NCBI RefSeq assembly: GCF_004352855.1
Contig: NZ_SJSC01000002.1
Coordinates: forward strand, 186,001-250,000
DNA: 64,000 nucleotides
Source of the DNA: Marinomonas sp. KMM3893
GTDB taxonomy: Bacteria > Pseudomonadota > Gammaproteobacteria > Pseudomonadales > Marinomonadaceae
Direction of reading: 5' to 3'
In this document: piece by piece, positions 37,463 to 46,651 of the stretch
Layout: each line of letters opens with the position of its first letter
Position numbering within the stretch: the first letter of the stretch is position 1
Program-made: the position numbers and the translations under genes
The notes under the pieces: generated by a model
Database searches by the model: none
What the model saw: the letters and a program-made list of their open reading frames with translations, nothing else
What the model was told of the DNA's origin: nothing

Positions 37463-38698
37463 TTGAGTAACACTTTTCGTTCATTAGCGAACCCCAATTA
37501 TCGCCTTTGGTTTAGTGGTGCCGTGCCGTCAAACATCGGGACTTGGTTACAGCGCACCGCCCAAGATTGGATCGTGATTTCTGAGCTTTCTGATAAGAAT
37601 GCCTCGGCCGTTGGCTTAGTGGTGTTTTTGCAGTTTGCACCACAAATCCTCTTATTGCCGATCACCGGCTTGACTGTCGATCGAGTCGATCGCCGTAAAC
37701 TCTTATTCGTCACCCAATTTTTGATGTCTATGTTGGCGTTAATTCTGGGCTTTCTGGTGCTTAGCAATAACGTGGCGCTGTGGCAGGTGTGTGTCTGTGC
37801 CTTTGGTTTAGGCTGTGTGGCGGCATTTGACGCGCCAGCTCGCCACGCTTTTGTGGCCGATGTGGTCAGCGAATCAGAGCTTACCAATGCGGTGTCCTTG
37901 AATTCCTTGTCCTTTAATACCGCGCGCTTGGTTGGCCCTGCCATTGCCGGTTTGTTGCTGGCTTGGGTGGGGGCTGGTTGGGTATTTTTAATCAATGCGG
38001 TGTCGTTTATTCCGCTACTGACCGCGCTGCATGTGTTAAAAACTCGGATGCCAGTGCGCGAAGTCGACAATTCAGTGGAAAATAAAAAATCCACCGCCAA
38101 TTTCTTAGACGGCTTTCGCTATATTGCCGATCATCCCGCGATGCGAATTCAGATCATCATGACCTTTTTAGTGTGCAGTCTGGGGATGAACTTTGCGGTG
38201 TATTTGTCTTCTATGACGGTGCATGTTTTCGAAGGCCATGCGGCTCAATACGGCATGCTTATTTCAATCATGGCGATTGGTTCCATTATGGGCGCCATGG
38301 TAACCGCGAACCGAAGTAAGCCGACTATGCTGTTTCTGACCTTGGCCGCCAGTGGGTTTGCCATCAGTAGTATGGCGGCGGCGTTGAGCCCGAACTTTAT
38401 CAGTTTTGCGGTTGCTCTGGTGGCGCTGGGTTTGTGCTTACAAATGTTTATGACCTCCAGCAATACCTTGATTCAGCTGTCGACGGATCGCCGCTATCGA
38501 GGTCGAGTAATGGCGGTTGTCTTGGCAACGGCCATGGGCAGTACCGCGCTAGGTGGCCCTGTCGTTGGGGCCGTATCTGATTTACTCGGTGCACGTTGGG
38601 GGGTTGGTATTGGCGGTGTGCTTGGTTTTGCGGCCGCGGCATTGGGCTTTTGGTTTATGCGTAAACAAGGTCGAGAAAAAGCGAATACCAGCGTTTAA
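37463..38698 (+). CDS. MFS efflux transporter
   Basis: Twelve-helix major facilitator of 411 residues (EntS/tetracycline-exporter-like, MFS_3). The start RSLANPNYRLWFSGAVPSNIGTWLQRTAQDWIV and VDRVDRRKLL loop (residues 73-82) are characteristic. The TTG start at 37463 follows AGGAGG at 6 bp. It is the second gene of the marR operon and likely exports the ligand of that regulator. Confidence 0.85.
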   Translation: MSNTFRSLANPNYRLWFSGAVPSNIGTWLQRTAQDWIVISELSDKNASAVGLVVFLQFAPQILLLPITGLTVDRVDRRKLLFVTQFLMSMLALILGFLVLSNNVALWQVCVCAFGLGCVAAFDAPARHAFVADVVSESELTNAVSLNSLSFNTARLVGPAIAGLLLAWVGAGWVFLINAVSFIPLLTALHVLKTRMPVREVDNSVENKKSTANFLDGFRYIADHPAMRIQIIMTFLVCSLGMNFAVYLSSMTVHVFEGHAAQYGMLISIMAIGSIMGAMVTANRSKPTMLFLTLAASGFAISSMAAALSPNFISFAVALVALGLCLQMFMTSSNTLIQLSTDRRYRGRVMAVVLATAMGSTALGGPVVGAVSDLLGARWGVGIGGVLGFAAAALGFWFMRKQGREKANTSV

Positions 38699-38737
38699 CG
38701 GGCCTAACGAATAAGCTAGGTGCCATAGCGAAAAACG

Positions 38738-38780
38738 AAAAGCCGAGTAAGTGACTGAATGTGATCTTACTCGGCTTTTT
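38738..38780. terminator. bidirectional terminator
   Basis: 14-bp stem (AAAAGCCGAGTAAG and its mirror) with a 14-base loop and a T run lies between the MFS gene and the convergent binding-protein gene. Confidence 0.85.
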
Positions 38781-38848
38781 AATGGCGTTTTAACTATCAG
38801 AAAGTGCTAACTTCCAGAAAGTGTTAACTCCCAGACAAGCGCGGGGTT

Positions 38849-39931
38849 TTATAGCGCTGTCATGAAGGTCCCTTCTGGTGTTACCGGAAGGTATTTTTTG
38901 TAGAAGTCTTTATAAGCGGCTTCCGGATTTAAGTCGCTGAACAGTTCTGGATAAAGCGCTTTGGCGTAGAATTGCACCATGGCGCCATCTAAGATGGTTC
39001 GGCATGCGCCATGATAAGCGGCAAACATGCGGTTGTTTTGCACGGCCGACAAACTCGACCAACCAACACGTTGTTTGAAGCCTGCTAGGCGAGCTTGAGC
39101 GACGCTTTCTTCAACGCCTTGCCCCATCAACATAGCATCATCACCGTTGCCTGTTTCATACCCTGTGATTACGATAACTTGAGGGTCAGAGGCAAGAATT
39201 TGCTCAGGGTTGAGTTTTCCCCACCATTCAACATAAGGGGCTGAGATATTGTCTCCGCCTGCCATAGTGGCAATCGCGCCCCACATATTTTTACCAAAGG
39301 TGTAGCCGATTTCATTCACGCCCGCCGCGCCAAATTCGGTATAGATTCTTGGTTTAGGCAAGTTGGCTTTGGCCAAACGCTCAGTAATCATGGTCATGTT
39401 TTTGGTGTAGTCATCGGCGATTTTAGCGGCGCGCTCTTGCTGCCCAGTAATCACCCCAATGATGTGTGTGCTTTTGACGTGGCGAGCCAAAGTCTGTGCG
39501 TTGTAATCCACCACTATGACTGGAATTCCCGCTTGTTCAAGACGATTCACATCCGCGCCTAGCCCTTTGAATTGCCAGTCTGCCAGCATAATAAGGTCTG
39601 GGTTCAGGCTGATGACTTTTTCAACCGAAAAGGTTTTAGTGTCAACTCGTCCAATGCCTGGAATGTCTGCCAAAGAAGGGCGATGTTTGGTGTACATTTC
39701 CCAGTTGGCAGAGCGTGCTTGCCAAATGTACTTCGACATACCAACCACCTTGTCATACGCCGCTTCTGTGCCTATGGCCATGTAATCTTCAGGGTAGAAG
39801 CCCACAATGACGCGTTGTGCTGGAGCGTTAAAGGTGACTTCGCGATCAAGAATATCGGTCACAGTCGTGGTTTGCGCAAAGCTAAATGACGCAAACATCA
39901 GTGCGACCAAGCTAACAATTTTGTGGATCAT
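38849..39931 (-). CDS. periplasmic iron-type ABC substrate-binding protein (copy 1)
   Basis: Exported solute-binding protein of 360 residues. A signal peptide (MIHKIVSLVALMFASFSFAQ) precedes a TroA/FepB-type fold with TVTDILDREVTF at the start and ADWQFKGLGADV midway. It is a paralogue of the protein at 40091, sharing most blocks (DYMAIG, HRPSL, VVDYNAQTLARHV, FGKNMWGA). It is transcribed away from the ABC operon and the two genes share a 159-bp gap with one Fur box. The substrate is probably an Fe(III) complex or a related metal chelate. Confidence 0.82.
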   Translation of the reverse strand: MIHKIVSLVALMFASFSFAQTTTVTDILDREVTFNAPAQRVIVGFYPEDYMAIGTEAAYDKVVGMSKYIWQARSANWEMYTKHRPSLADIPGIGRVDTKTFSVEKVISLNPDLIMLADWQFKGLGADVNRLEQAGIPVIVVDYNAQTLARHVKSTHIIGVITGQQERAAKIADDYTKNMTMITERLAKANLPKPRIYTEFGAAGVNEIGYTFGKNMWGAIATMAGGDNISAPYVEWWGKLNPEQILASDPQVIVITGYETGNGDDAMLMGQGVEESVAQARLAGFKQRVGWSSLSAVQNNRMFAAYHGACRTILDGAMVQFYAKALYPELFSDLNPEAAYKDFYKKYLPVTPEGTFMTAL

Positions 39932-40030
39932 AAGAAGAGTTCCTGGTTAATTCGCGCCTGTAGTCGACACGATGAGTAGAAATCGTAATGAAAAGCTTGT
40001 GTGAATTTTACGTTCAACTACAATGCGCAT

Positions 40031-40049
40031 GCAAATCATTATCATTATT
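40031..40049. promoter_or_regulatory. Fur box between divergent binding-protein genes
   Basis: The minus strand reads AATAATGATAATGATTTGC, 15 of 19 matches to the Fur consensus GATAATGATAATCATTATC. It is 41 bp before the plus-strand start and 99 bp before the minus-strand start. Confidence 0.7.
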
Positions 40050-40090
40050 TTTTGATTTATTTTTATATTCATCTGACAAAAGGCTTCGTT

Positions 40091-41188
40091 ATGAAAAAGA
40101 AACTGTTCGCTGCGCTTGTGGGTGCTCTGTGTTACGCCATGAATGCCGTGGCCGCACCACAGGTCATCGAAGATGTACTTGGCCGTCAGGTGACTGTGGA
40201 TGTGCCTGCAAAGCGCGTGGTGTTGGGATTTTATGCCGAGGACTACATGGCCATTGGTTCTGAAAAAGCCTTCGACCAGGTAGTAGGCTTGTCTCTGGAT
40301 ACTTGGAAAGGTTGGCGTCCAGCAAGCTGGTCTTTGTACACCCAGCATCGCCCCTCGTTGAAACAGATTCCGGATGTTGGCGAAGTCGAAGCACAGACCT
40401 TCTCCATCGAAAAAGTGCTAAGCCTAAACCCAAGTGTGGTGGTGTTAGCGGATTGGCAGTTTAAAGGCCTAGGTGCCGATGTAGACGTGCTAGAGAGCGC
40501 AGGAATTCCGGTTGTGGTCGTCGATTACAACGCACAGACCCTTGCTCGACATGTCAATAGTACTCTGATTATAGGCACATTAACTGGCGAAGACGCGCGC
40601 GCCCAAAAGATGGCCAAAGACTATGAAAATAGCATTACTTATTTGCAAAACACCATTGCGAAGGCTGGTTTGCCTAAGCCTCGTACCTATGTCGAATTCG
40701 GTAACAAAGGTCCTAACGAATATTCCTTTACCTACGGTAAGAACATGTGGGGCGCAATGATTTCTGCTGCAGGGGGTGATAATATTGCCGCGCCTTTTGT
40801 CGAGTGGTGGGGGCCAATAAATCCTGAGCAAGTACTGGCCTCTCGTCCTGAAGTCATCTTTATTGCGGGCACCGAATCCAGTAAGCAGCCGGACGCCATG
40901 TTGATTGGCCAAGGCATTGATCGCAAAGAGTCAGTGGAGCGCCTAACGGGCTTTACAACGCGCTCAGGTTGGGACTCTTTACCGGCAGTAGAAAACAAAC
41001 GTGTCTTTGGTATTTATCAGGGCGCTTCACGAACGATTATGGACGGCAGTATGATGCAATACCTCGCGAAAGCCTTGTATCCTCAACTGTTTGCCGATCT
41101 GAAGCCTGAGCAAAATTACCTGAACTTTTATAAACAATATTTGCCTGTGATTCCACAAGGCACATTCGCTGTACAGATGACCGATTAA
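40091..41188 (+). CDS. periplasmic iron-type ABC substrate-binding protein (copy 2)
   Basis: Exported binding protein of 365 residues with signal peptide MKKKLFAALVGALCYAMNAVAA. It is a paralogue of the divergent copy 1. ATG 40091 starts the signal peptide; the longer frame from 40001 covers the Fur box and is rejected. First gene of the ABC operon; its stop overlaps the permease ATG by one base. It captures the chelate for the FecCD-type permease that follows. Confidence 0.85.
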   Translation: MKKKLFAALVGALCYAMNAVAAPQVIEDVLGRQVTVDVPAKRVVLGFYAEDYMAIGSEKAFDQVVGLSLDTWKGWRPASWSLYTQHRPSLKQIPDVGEVEAQTFSIEKVLSLNPSVVVLADWQFKGLGADVDVLESAGIPVVVVDYNAQTLARHVNSTLIIGTLTGEDARAQKMAKDYENSITYLQNTIAKAGLPKPRTYVEFGNKGPNEYSFTYGKNMWGAMISAAGGDNIAAPFVEWWGPINPEQVLASRPEVIFIAGTESSKQPDAMLIGQGIDRKESVERLTGFTTRSGWDSLPAVENKRVFGIYQGASRTIMDGSMMQYLAKALYPQLFADLKPEQNYLNFYKQYLPVIPQGTFAVQMTD

Positions 41189-42243
41189 TGATTAATTCCA
41201 CCCTTGTCACCGACGCTGTTAATGCCCAGCGTCGTTCTGAAAAACGCCGTTGGTTTGTGATTAGTTGCCTCATGCTGGTGCTTCTACTTTCCTTTGTATT
41301 CGACATTGCCACCGGCCCTTCTATGTTGGGCATTGCGGACGTTGCCAATGCGCTCGCCAATATGTTGGGGCTGCCAGTAGAAGTGTCGCGCACCACCCAA
41401 GTTATTGTGACCAACCTGCGTTTGCCGATTGCCTTAATGGCAGTGATTGTTGGCGGCTCTTTAGGGGTTGGCGGGGCAGAAATGCAGACCTTATTGAACA
41501 ACCCCATGGCAAGCCCATACACATTAGGCATGGCGGCTGCCGCGGGCTTTGGTGCGGCTTTGATGCTGTACTTAGGTTCCCTTGGTATGAACGCGCAAAT
41601 CGCAGTGCCAATTGGCGCTTTTGTGTGTTGTATGTTGTCGGCCAGCTTACTATTTGGCCTCGCTATGATGCGCCATATTACCTCAGGCCAGCTGATTCTC
41701 GCGGGCATCGCCCTGCTCTTTTTGTTTCAATCCTTGTTGTCTCTTGTGCAGTTTGTGTCGTCGCCGGAGTTGAGCCAACAGATTCTATTTTGGTTGTTTG
41801 GTAGCTTAACCAAGGCAACCTGGTCGAACGTGGCGATCACCGCCGGAGTCACTCTGGTGTGTGTGCTGGTGTTGATGAAAGACGCATGGAAACTCACCGC
41901 GTTACGTTTAGGTGAAGAGCGCGCGAAAAGCTTGGGTGTAAACGTCACTCGGCTGCGTCTGAAAACCTTGATTATTGTGGCGATTATGACGGCAACGGCG
42001 ACCAGTTTTGTGGGCATTATTGGCTTTATCGGTATCGTTGCCCCCAATATTGCTCGAATGTTAGTGGGCGAAGATCAACGCTATTTTTTACCCTTGTCCT
42101 TTCTTGTGGGGGCGTTTTTATTGTCCAGTGCGTCTGTGTTATCTAAAGCGATTGTGCCCGGTTCTTTGTTTCCCATCGGCATTGTGACAGCGATCATTGG
42201 CGTGCCGTTTTTCTTTTGGTTAATTATCGGGAAGAAACGCTAA
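41188..42243 (+). CDS. FecCD-family ABC permease
   Basis: Inner-membrane permease of 351 residues with about ten helices. The N-terminal RLPIALMAVIVGGSLGVGGAEMQTLLNNPMASPYTLGM block and the late GFIGIVAPNIARMLVG segment are diagnostic for BtuC/FecCD permeases for siderophores, haem or cobalamin. Translationally coupled to the binding-protein gene (TAATG). It likely forms a homodimer, as only one permease gene is present. Confidence 0.92.
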   Translation: MINSTLVTDAVNAQRRSEKRRWFVISCLMLVLLLSFVFDIATGPSMLGIADVANALANMLGLPVEVSRTTQVIVTNLRLPIALMAVIVGGSLGVGGAEMQTLLNNPMASPYTLGMAAAAGFGAALMLYLGSLGMNAQIAVPIGAFVCCMLSASLLFGLAMMRHITSGQLILAGIALLFLFQSLLSLVQFVSSPELSQQILFWLFGSLTKATWSNVAITAGVTLVCVLVLMKDAWKLTALRLGEERAKSLGVNVTRLRLKTLIIVAIMTATATSFVGIIGFIGIVAPNIARMLVGEDQRYFLPLSFLVGAFLLSSASVLSKAIVPGSLFPIGIVTAIIGVPFFFWLIIGKKR

Positions 42244-42245
42244 TT

Positions 42246-43031
42246 ATGTTAGAAGTGAATAACTTACGCCTAGCGTTTGATGATCTTGTGCTCGCGGACG
42301 ACATCAGCTTTCGCCTCGATTCAGGGCAAACACACGTTATTATTGGCCCCAATGGCACGGGCAAAAGTACCCTATTAAAAACCTTGTTTGGTGATTTGCA
42401 GCCACAACAAGGAGAGGTTCGTTTTGAGGGGGAATTATTAAATCGTAAACACCTAGGGGAATGGCGTCAGCGCTTTGGTTACATGCCCCAAGACATTCGT
42501 TTAGACGTTGGCTTGAGTGTGTTGGAAGTGGTCTTGCTCGGGCAGCTCGATGCCTTGTCTCTCAAATTGGGTAATCGTTTATTAGAGGCTGCTCTGGAGG
42601 CGTTAGATCAAATCGGTTTGTTGCATTTAGCGAATCGAGACGTGAGAACGCTCAGTGGCGGCCAGTGCCAAATGGTGTTGTTTGCTCAAGCCTTGATGCG
42701 TCAGCCTAAAATCTTGATGCTGGATGAACCGGTCAGTGCGCTAGACCTGCACTTTCAGCAAGTGTTGTTGGATCATTTAGACAAAAACACCAAGCAGCAT
42801 GGTTGGGTGTCGATTATGATTTTGCACGATTTGAACTTAGCCGCTCAATACGCCGATAACTTATTGGTATTAAAAGAGGGGAAATTAGTGGCTCAAGGTG
42901 CGCCCAAAGACATTCTCACGCCAGAACTTGTGCATGAGGTTTACGGTGTGACAGCCGAAGTCATGATGGACAGTGCCGGTGTGCCATTTGTTCGCACTCA
43001 ACGCCGAGGGCCTCACGCGCCACTCACATGA
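42246..43031 (+). CDS. ABC transporter ATPase (FecE/FhuC type)
   Basis: ATPase of 261 residues with Walker A GPNGTGKST near residue 36, Q-loop MPQD, signature LSGGQ near 136, Walker B ILMLDEP near 156 and switch His in MILHDLNLAAQYADN. ATG 42246 is preferred over an upstream GTG at 42216 because it lies 2 bp after the permease stop. Powers the importer. Confidence 0.93.
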   Translation: MLEVNNLRLAFDDLVLADDISFRLDSGQTHVIIGPNGTGKSTLLKTLFGDLQPQQGEVRFEGELLNRKHLGEWRQRFGYMPQDIRLDVGLSVLEVVLLGQLDALSLKLGNRLLEAALEALDQIGLLHLANRDVRTLSGGQCQMVLFAQALMRQPKILMLDEPVSALDLHFQQVLLDHLDKNTKQHGWVSIMILHDLNLAAQYADNLLVLKEGKLVAQGAPKDILTPELVHEVYGVTAEVMMDSAGVPFVRTQRRGPHAPLT

Positions 43032-43065
43032 TGATTAACAGGCTCGAACCGTTAGACCCGCTATT

Positions 43066-44286
43066 ATGAAGCTACATCACTTTCTGACCGATTGGCGTCA
43101 GTTATCCGCCGCAAGCCGTGTCTTAGTCATTAATGGCTTCAGCTTTAATCTTGGCTTTTATATGCTGCTGCCGTATCTCGCGGATCACCTGCAGCGCGTG
43201 TTGGGATTAACCCCATGGTACGTTGGCTTGGTGATTGGTCTGCGCGTCTTAAGTCAGCAAGGGTTGTTTCTGATCGGCGGTACGCTTGGGGATTACCTTG
43301 GTTATAAACGGTTGATTCTGCTCGGGTGCTTGGTGCGAGTCGTTGGCTTTGTGTTATTAGGGGTCGCGCAAAGCTTGCCTTTGCTCTTGCTCGGGGCTTT
43401 TTTTACTGGGTTTGCTGGGGCCTTATTTACGCCTTCTAGTAATGCTTATTTAGCGTACGAAGCACCGGATCAGGTGCGCCGTGATCGTATTTTTGCGATG
43501 CAAAACTGGACCAGTGAAGCTGGCATGTTGCTCGGTCCGTTAGTGGGTATTTCGCTGGTGGCGGTGAGCTTTATGTGGGTTGGCTTAACCGCCGCTTTGC
43601 TGTTCTTCGGCTTGTTTCTGATTCAATGGCGTTTCCTACCTGTGCTGGCCGATCAGTCTAGGCCTTCACCTGCTCAGCCAGGCGTTTGGCGACAATGGAA
43701 AAGCATGTTTCGGAACCGTCCTTTCATGCAATTTATTCTCTTTGCTTGTGCCTTTCATTTGTTTTTTCATCAGTTGTATTTGTCGTTGCCGAGCGAAGTC
43801 GAAGCACGCGGGCTTGGCTCCTATGTGATCACCTGGGTGTTTATGACCACGTCTATTCTTGGTATTACGCTGCAAATGCCGATTAGTCGGTGGGTAGCGC
43901 AATCGATCGGCAGTGCTAAGGCGATGGGCTTAGGGTTGGCCTTAATGGGCGCTTCTTTCTTATGTTTTCTGGTCTCGTTCGATGAACTCCCTTGGTTAAA
44001 CTTCATCGTTTATGGCGTGATGTTTAGTTTGGGCTCCATGCTGGTGCTGCCATTGCTTGGCTCCTTTGTGCCGCGCTTTTGTGATAAATCCGAGTTAGGT
44101 CGTTATTACGGCTTATATTCCTGTATCGGTGGCATTGCCGCGTTCGGAGGCAACTTTGGCATTGGTTGGCTGCTGTCGATCGAGACTATAGAACGTCAGT
44201 GGATCTGGGCCTGTTTGGCGATGATTGGAGTGTGTGCTGGGCTGGGGTTGTATCGCCAAGTACATCGACTGATAACCTCCTCTTAG
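43066..44286 (+). CDS. MFS transporter linked to the iron ABC operon
   Basis: Twelve-helix MFS protein of 406 residues, similar in layout to MdtH/EntS-type exporters (LGDYLGYKRLILLG loop near residues 70-83, FTPSSNAYLAYEAPD near 125). It follows the ATPase by 34 bp and is probably cotranscribed. Possible roles are siderophore export or movement of the chelate; no siderophore synthesis gene is nearby, so it may also handle recycled or xenobiotic siderophores. Confidence 0.7.
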   Translation: MKLHHFLTDWRQLSAASRVLVINGFSFNLGFYMLLPYLADHLQRVLGLTPWYVGLVIGLRVLSQQGLFLIGGTLGDYLGYKRLILLGCLVRVVGFVLLGVAQSLPLLLLGAFFTGFAGALFTPSSNAYLAYEAPDQVRRDRIFAMQNWTSEAGMLLGPLVGISLVAVSFMWVGLTAALLFFGLFLIQWRFLPVLADQSRPSPAQPGVWRQWKSMFRNRPFMQFILFACAFHLFFHQLYLSLPSEVEARGLGSYVITWVFMTTSILGITLQMPISRWVAQSIGSAKAMGLGLALMGASFLCFLVSFDELPWLNFIVYGVMFSLGSMLVLPLLGSFVPRFCDKSELGRYYGLYSCIGGIAAFGGNFGIGWLLSIETIERQWIWACLAMIGVCAGLGLYRQVHRLITSS

Positions 44287-44404
44287 TGGCATTTTTAGCG
44301 TTCTAATCCCTTTCTTTTCTGCCTTATTTTGTCAAAAAATCGCTTCTCAGATGGAAACTTGATGGAAAATGTATTTCTTTGGCGCAAATGATTCTTCAAT
44401 AGTG

Positions 44405-44463
44405 CATAAAAGTACAGTTTTGTATTTTTAAATAAATTTTCAATCATAAAAGTATCAGTTTTT
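44405..44463. repeat. 40-bp-spaced direct repeats
   Basis: CATAAAAGTACAGTTTT at 44405-44421 is repeated as CATAAAAGTATCAGTTTTT at 44445-44463, a period of 40 bp or about four helical turns. A third AAAAGTG follows near 44468. Likely regulator half-sites for the downstream permease operon. Confidence 0.5.
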
Positions 44464-44840
44464 ATGTAAAAGTGTATTTTTTGTCAAAATAGTATCGTAA
44501 TTTTCGGTTTATTGTATTTGTTTACCGAAAGACTAATTTTTAAACTCCCTACCCTCAGAACGGTTGGTTTAGAAATGGTTTTCTCTGATGGACGCTTGCG
44601 AACTCGTTGTAAGCGCAAAAGGACGGTAGCAATAAGCTTATTTGACTATAGATAGGCCGCAACTTTTATCTAAGTTGTTGTAAAACATAGTCATTTTTTA
44701 TTTTTGTTTCCCTCAAAATAATTCAACCTACGTTTTTCGAACGCTTGTCTGACTGATACATAGATAAGTCTGCTTTGTTTTGCCATTCACAGCGTAAGTG
44801 CCAAATCAGATCGAGGGCGATGTAGCACTATTTATCAATG

Positions 44841-44891
44841 AAAGACATGAAGTGAAAGCTTGTTCATTCCGGCTGCTGACTTCATGTCTTT
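44841..44891 (+). promoter_or_regulatory. 13-bp-stem hairpin in the permease leader
   Basis: AAAGACATGAAGT (44841-44853) pairs perfectly with ACTTCATGTCTTT (44879-44891) around a 25-base loop, ending in only four Ts, 35 bp before the ATG. It could attenuate the operon or guard the ribosome site. Confidence 0.55.
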
Positions 44892-44926
44892 TGCTAATCC
44901 ATATTAAAAAAATAATGAGATAAGAG

Positions 44927-46630
44927 ATGAATTTTGAAAAATTAGACAATGTCAGTGAAGAGCAGCTGCCGATCGCTAAGCACAAACAGCATGGTTGGAA
45001 GCACTTCTTAGGTCTGTATGCCGGAGAGCATGTAGCGGCAACGGAATTTGTTATCGGCGCGACCTTTGTTGCGTTGGGTGCAAAGACCATGGACATCCTT
45101 CTAGGTCTCTTGATCGGTAATATTCTTGCCATTTTAAGCTGGACGTTAATCACAGCGCCGATCGCCACTCAAACCCGTTTAAGTCTTTATACCTACCTAG
45201 AAAAAGTCGCTGGTAAGTCCATGACCAAGCTCTATAACTGGGCAAACGTCATTATATTTACCGTCATATCCGCGGCGATGATTACCGTGTCGAGTACCGC
45301 CGTCAGGTATTTGTTTAACATTCCTGCTCAGCTGAACTGGTACCCAACCAACTCTTGGTTTGTGCTGGTGGTGTTGGCCGTGGGCGCTGTCGTGGTGTTT
45401 GTTGCCATGTACGGTTTTAAAGCGGTGTCAGAGTTTTCTGGTATCTGTGGGCCTTGGTTATTTGTGATGTTTGGTTCTGGCGCCTTGGTGATCATGCCTG
45501 CGTTATCTGAATCGGTATTAGGCACCACGACACTGCACAGCTTTAAAGACTTTATTACCATTGGCGATCAGTCTATCTGGACGGGTGTAAACGCGTACGG
45601 AAAACCGGGCATTGGTCTTCTTGAGGTGATTGGCTTTGCATGGGCTGCGAACACAATTACGCACTTTGGTTTGATCGATATGGCCTTGTTCCGCTATGCG
45701 AAAAAGCCAATTTACGGTCTAGCAACCAGCTCAGGTATGCTGTTTGGTCACTTTATCGCTTGGGTCTCTGCCGGCATCATGGGAGCGGGTACTGCGGTAC
45801 TGGTTAAGAAAAGCATCATTGCTTTAGATCCAGGTGATGTGGCGTTTCAAGCGTTGGGCCTTTCTGGTTTTGTGATTGTTATCGTCGCAGGTTGGACCAC
45901 AGCAAACGCCAACTTATACCGTGCCGGTCTTGCTGCTCAGGCGATCTTTACGCGTTATTCCAGACGTCAAACCACGCTTGCTGTTGGCTTGATCACCATG
46001 GTTGTGGCCTGTTTCCCATTTGTGTTCAGTAAAATGCTGCCGTTGCTTACCTACGCAGGTTTGTTGGTGGTGCCGGTCGGTGCAATCGTTTTCTCTGAGC
46101 ACGTTTTGTTCCCGAAAATCGGCTTTAGCCGTTACTGGGTAAGCTACCAAAAATTAACCCATAGCACCCCAGCGGTTGCGTCATGGGGTATTGGTCTGGC
46201 GTTTGGTTTTGGCTTAAACGCGCTGAACATCATGTCTTTCTACTACTTATTCTTACCGACTTGGGTGGTGACCATCATTGTCTACACCCTACTCGCTCAG
46301 CGTTATGGCGCGAGTAAAGAGTACCCAGAAGAAATGGCAGAAATGGCGTCCCACGACAAGCTGGTTGAGGCGTATCACGAAGAACAAGCTCGTGTGGCAA
46401 TGCCTATTGTTGAAGACACCTCTTTGCTTTCTAAAGCGCTGAAAAGCATCGCGTGGATTAGCTTGATTGTGACACTGGCCTTGGCCTCTATCACCATGTT
46501 CGCGAGTGAAAATATGGCGCACTACTTAGAGAATCGTGAGACGTTTTATACCTATGGTTTTGTCTGCACCATTCTTTATTTTACGGCTGCTTATTGGGCG
46601 CTAAAACGCCGAAAAGCGCTTCAAGCATAA
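44927..46630 (+). CDS. NCS1-family (purine-cytosine permease-like) transporter
   Basis: Twelve-helix membrane transporter of 567 residues, of the nucleobase:cation symporter-1 family. GWKHFLGLYAGEHVAATEFVIGATFVALGA at residues 22-50, GFAWAANTITHFGLIDMALFRYA near 236, and AGWTTANANLYRAG near 324 fit the family. A C-terminal extension carries an extra helix pair after residue 500. The partner gene 21 bp downstream is a mannitol dehydrogenase, which suggests either a polyol-like substrate or an unrelated pairing. The known NCS1 substrates are nucleobases and related heterocycles. Confidence 0.8.
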   Translation: MNFEKLDNVSEEQLPIAKHKQHGWKHFLGLYAGEHVAATEFVIGATFVALGAKTMDILLGLLIGNILAILSWTLITAPIATQTRLSLYTYLEKVAGKSMTKLYNWANVIIFTVISAAMITVSSTAVRYLFNIPAQLNWYPTNSWFVLVVLAVGAVVVFVAMYGFKAVSEFSGICGPWLFVMFGSGALVIMPALSESVLGTTTLHSFKDFITIGDQSIWTGVNAYGKPGIGLLEVIGFAWAANTITHFGLIDMALFRYAKKPIYGLATSSGMLFGHFIAWVSAGIMGAGTAVLVKKSIIALDPGDVAFQALGLSGFVIVIVAGWTTANANLYRAGLAAQAIFTRYSRRQTTLAVGLITMVVACFPFVFSKMLPLLTYAGLLVVPVGAIVFSEHVLFPKIGFSRYWVSYQKLTHSTPAVASWGIGLAFGFGLNALNIMSFYYLFLPTWVVTIIVYTLLAQRYGASKEYPEEMAEMASHDKLVEAYHEEQARVAMPIVEDTSLLSKALKSIAWISLIVTLALASITMFASENMAHYLENRETFYTYGFVCTILYFTAAYWALKRRKALQA

Positions 46631-46651
46631 CTAATACTGCGAGATTCACTA

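Larger units (their letters stand above)
44287..44926 (+). other. 640-bp leader region before the NCS1 permease
   Basis: A long AT-rich gap. It contains a direct repeat (44405 and 44445), a hairpin near 44593-44615 (CGCTT / AAGCG) and a 13-bp-stem hairpin at 44841-44891 just before the ribosome site. No ORF of note. It may contain a long structured 5' leader or a small RNA. Confidence 0.45.

Noticed and set aside
37498-38100. 200-codon open frame opposite the MFS gene
   Set aside because: Antisense shadow of a clear membrane transporter with no independent translation signals.
41037-41708. 223-codon open frame opposite the FecCD permease
   Set aside because: Antisense shadow; spans the junction of two coupled genes on the other strand.
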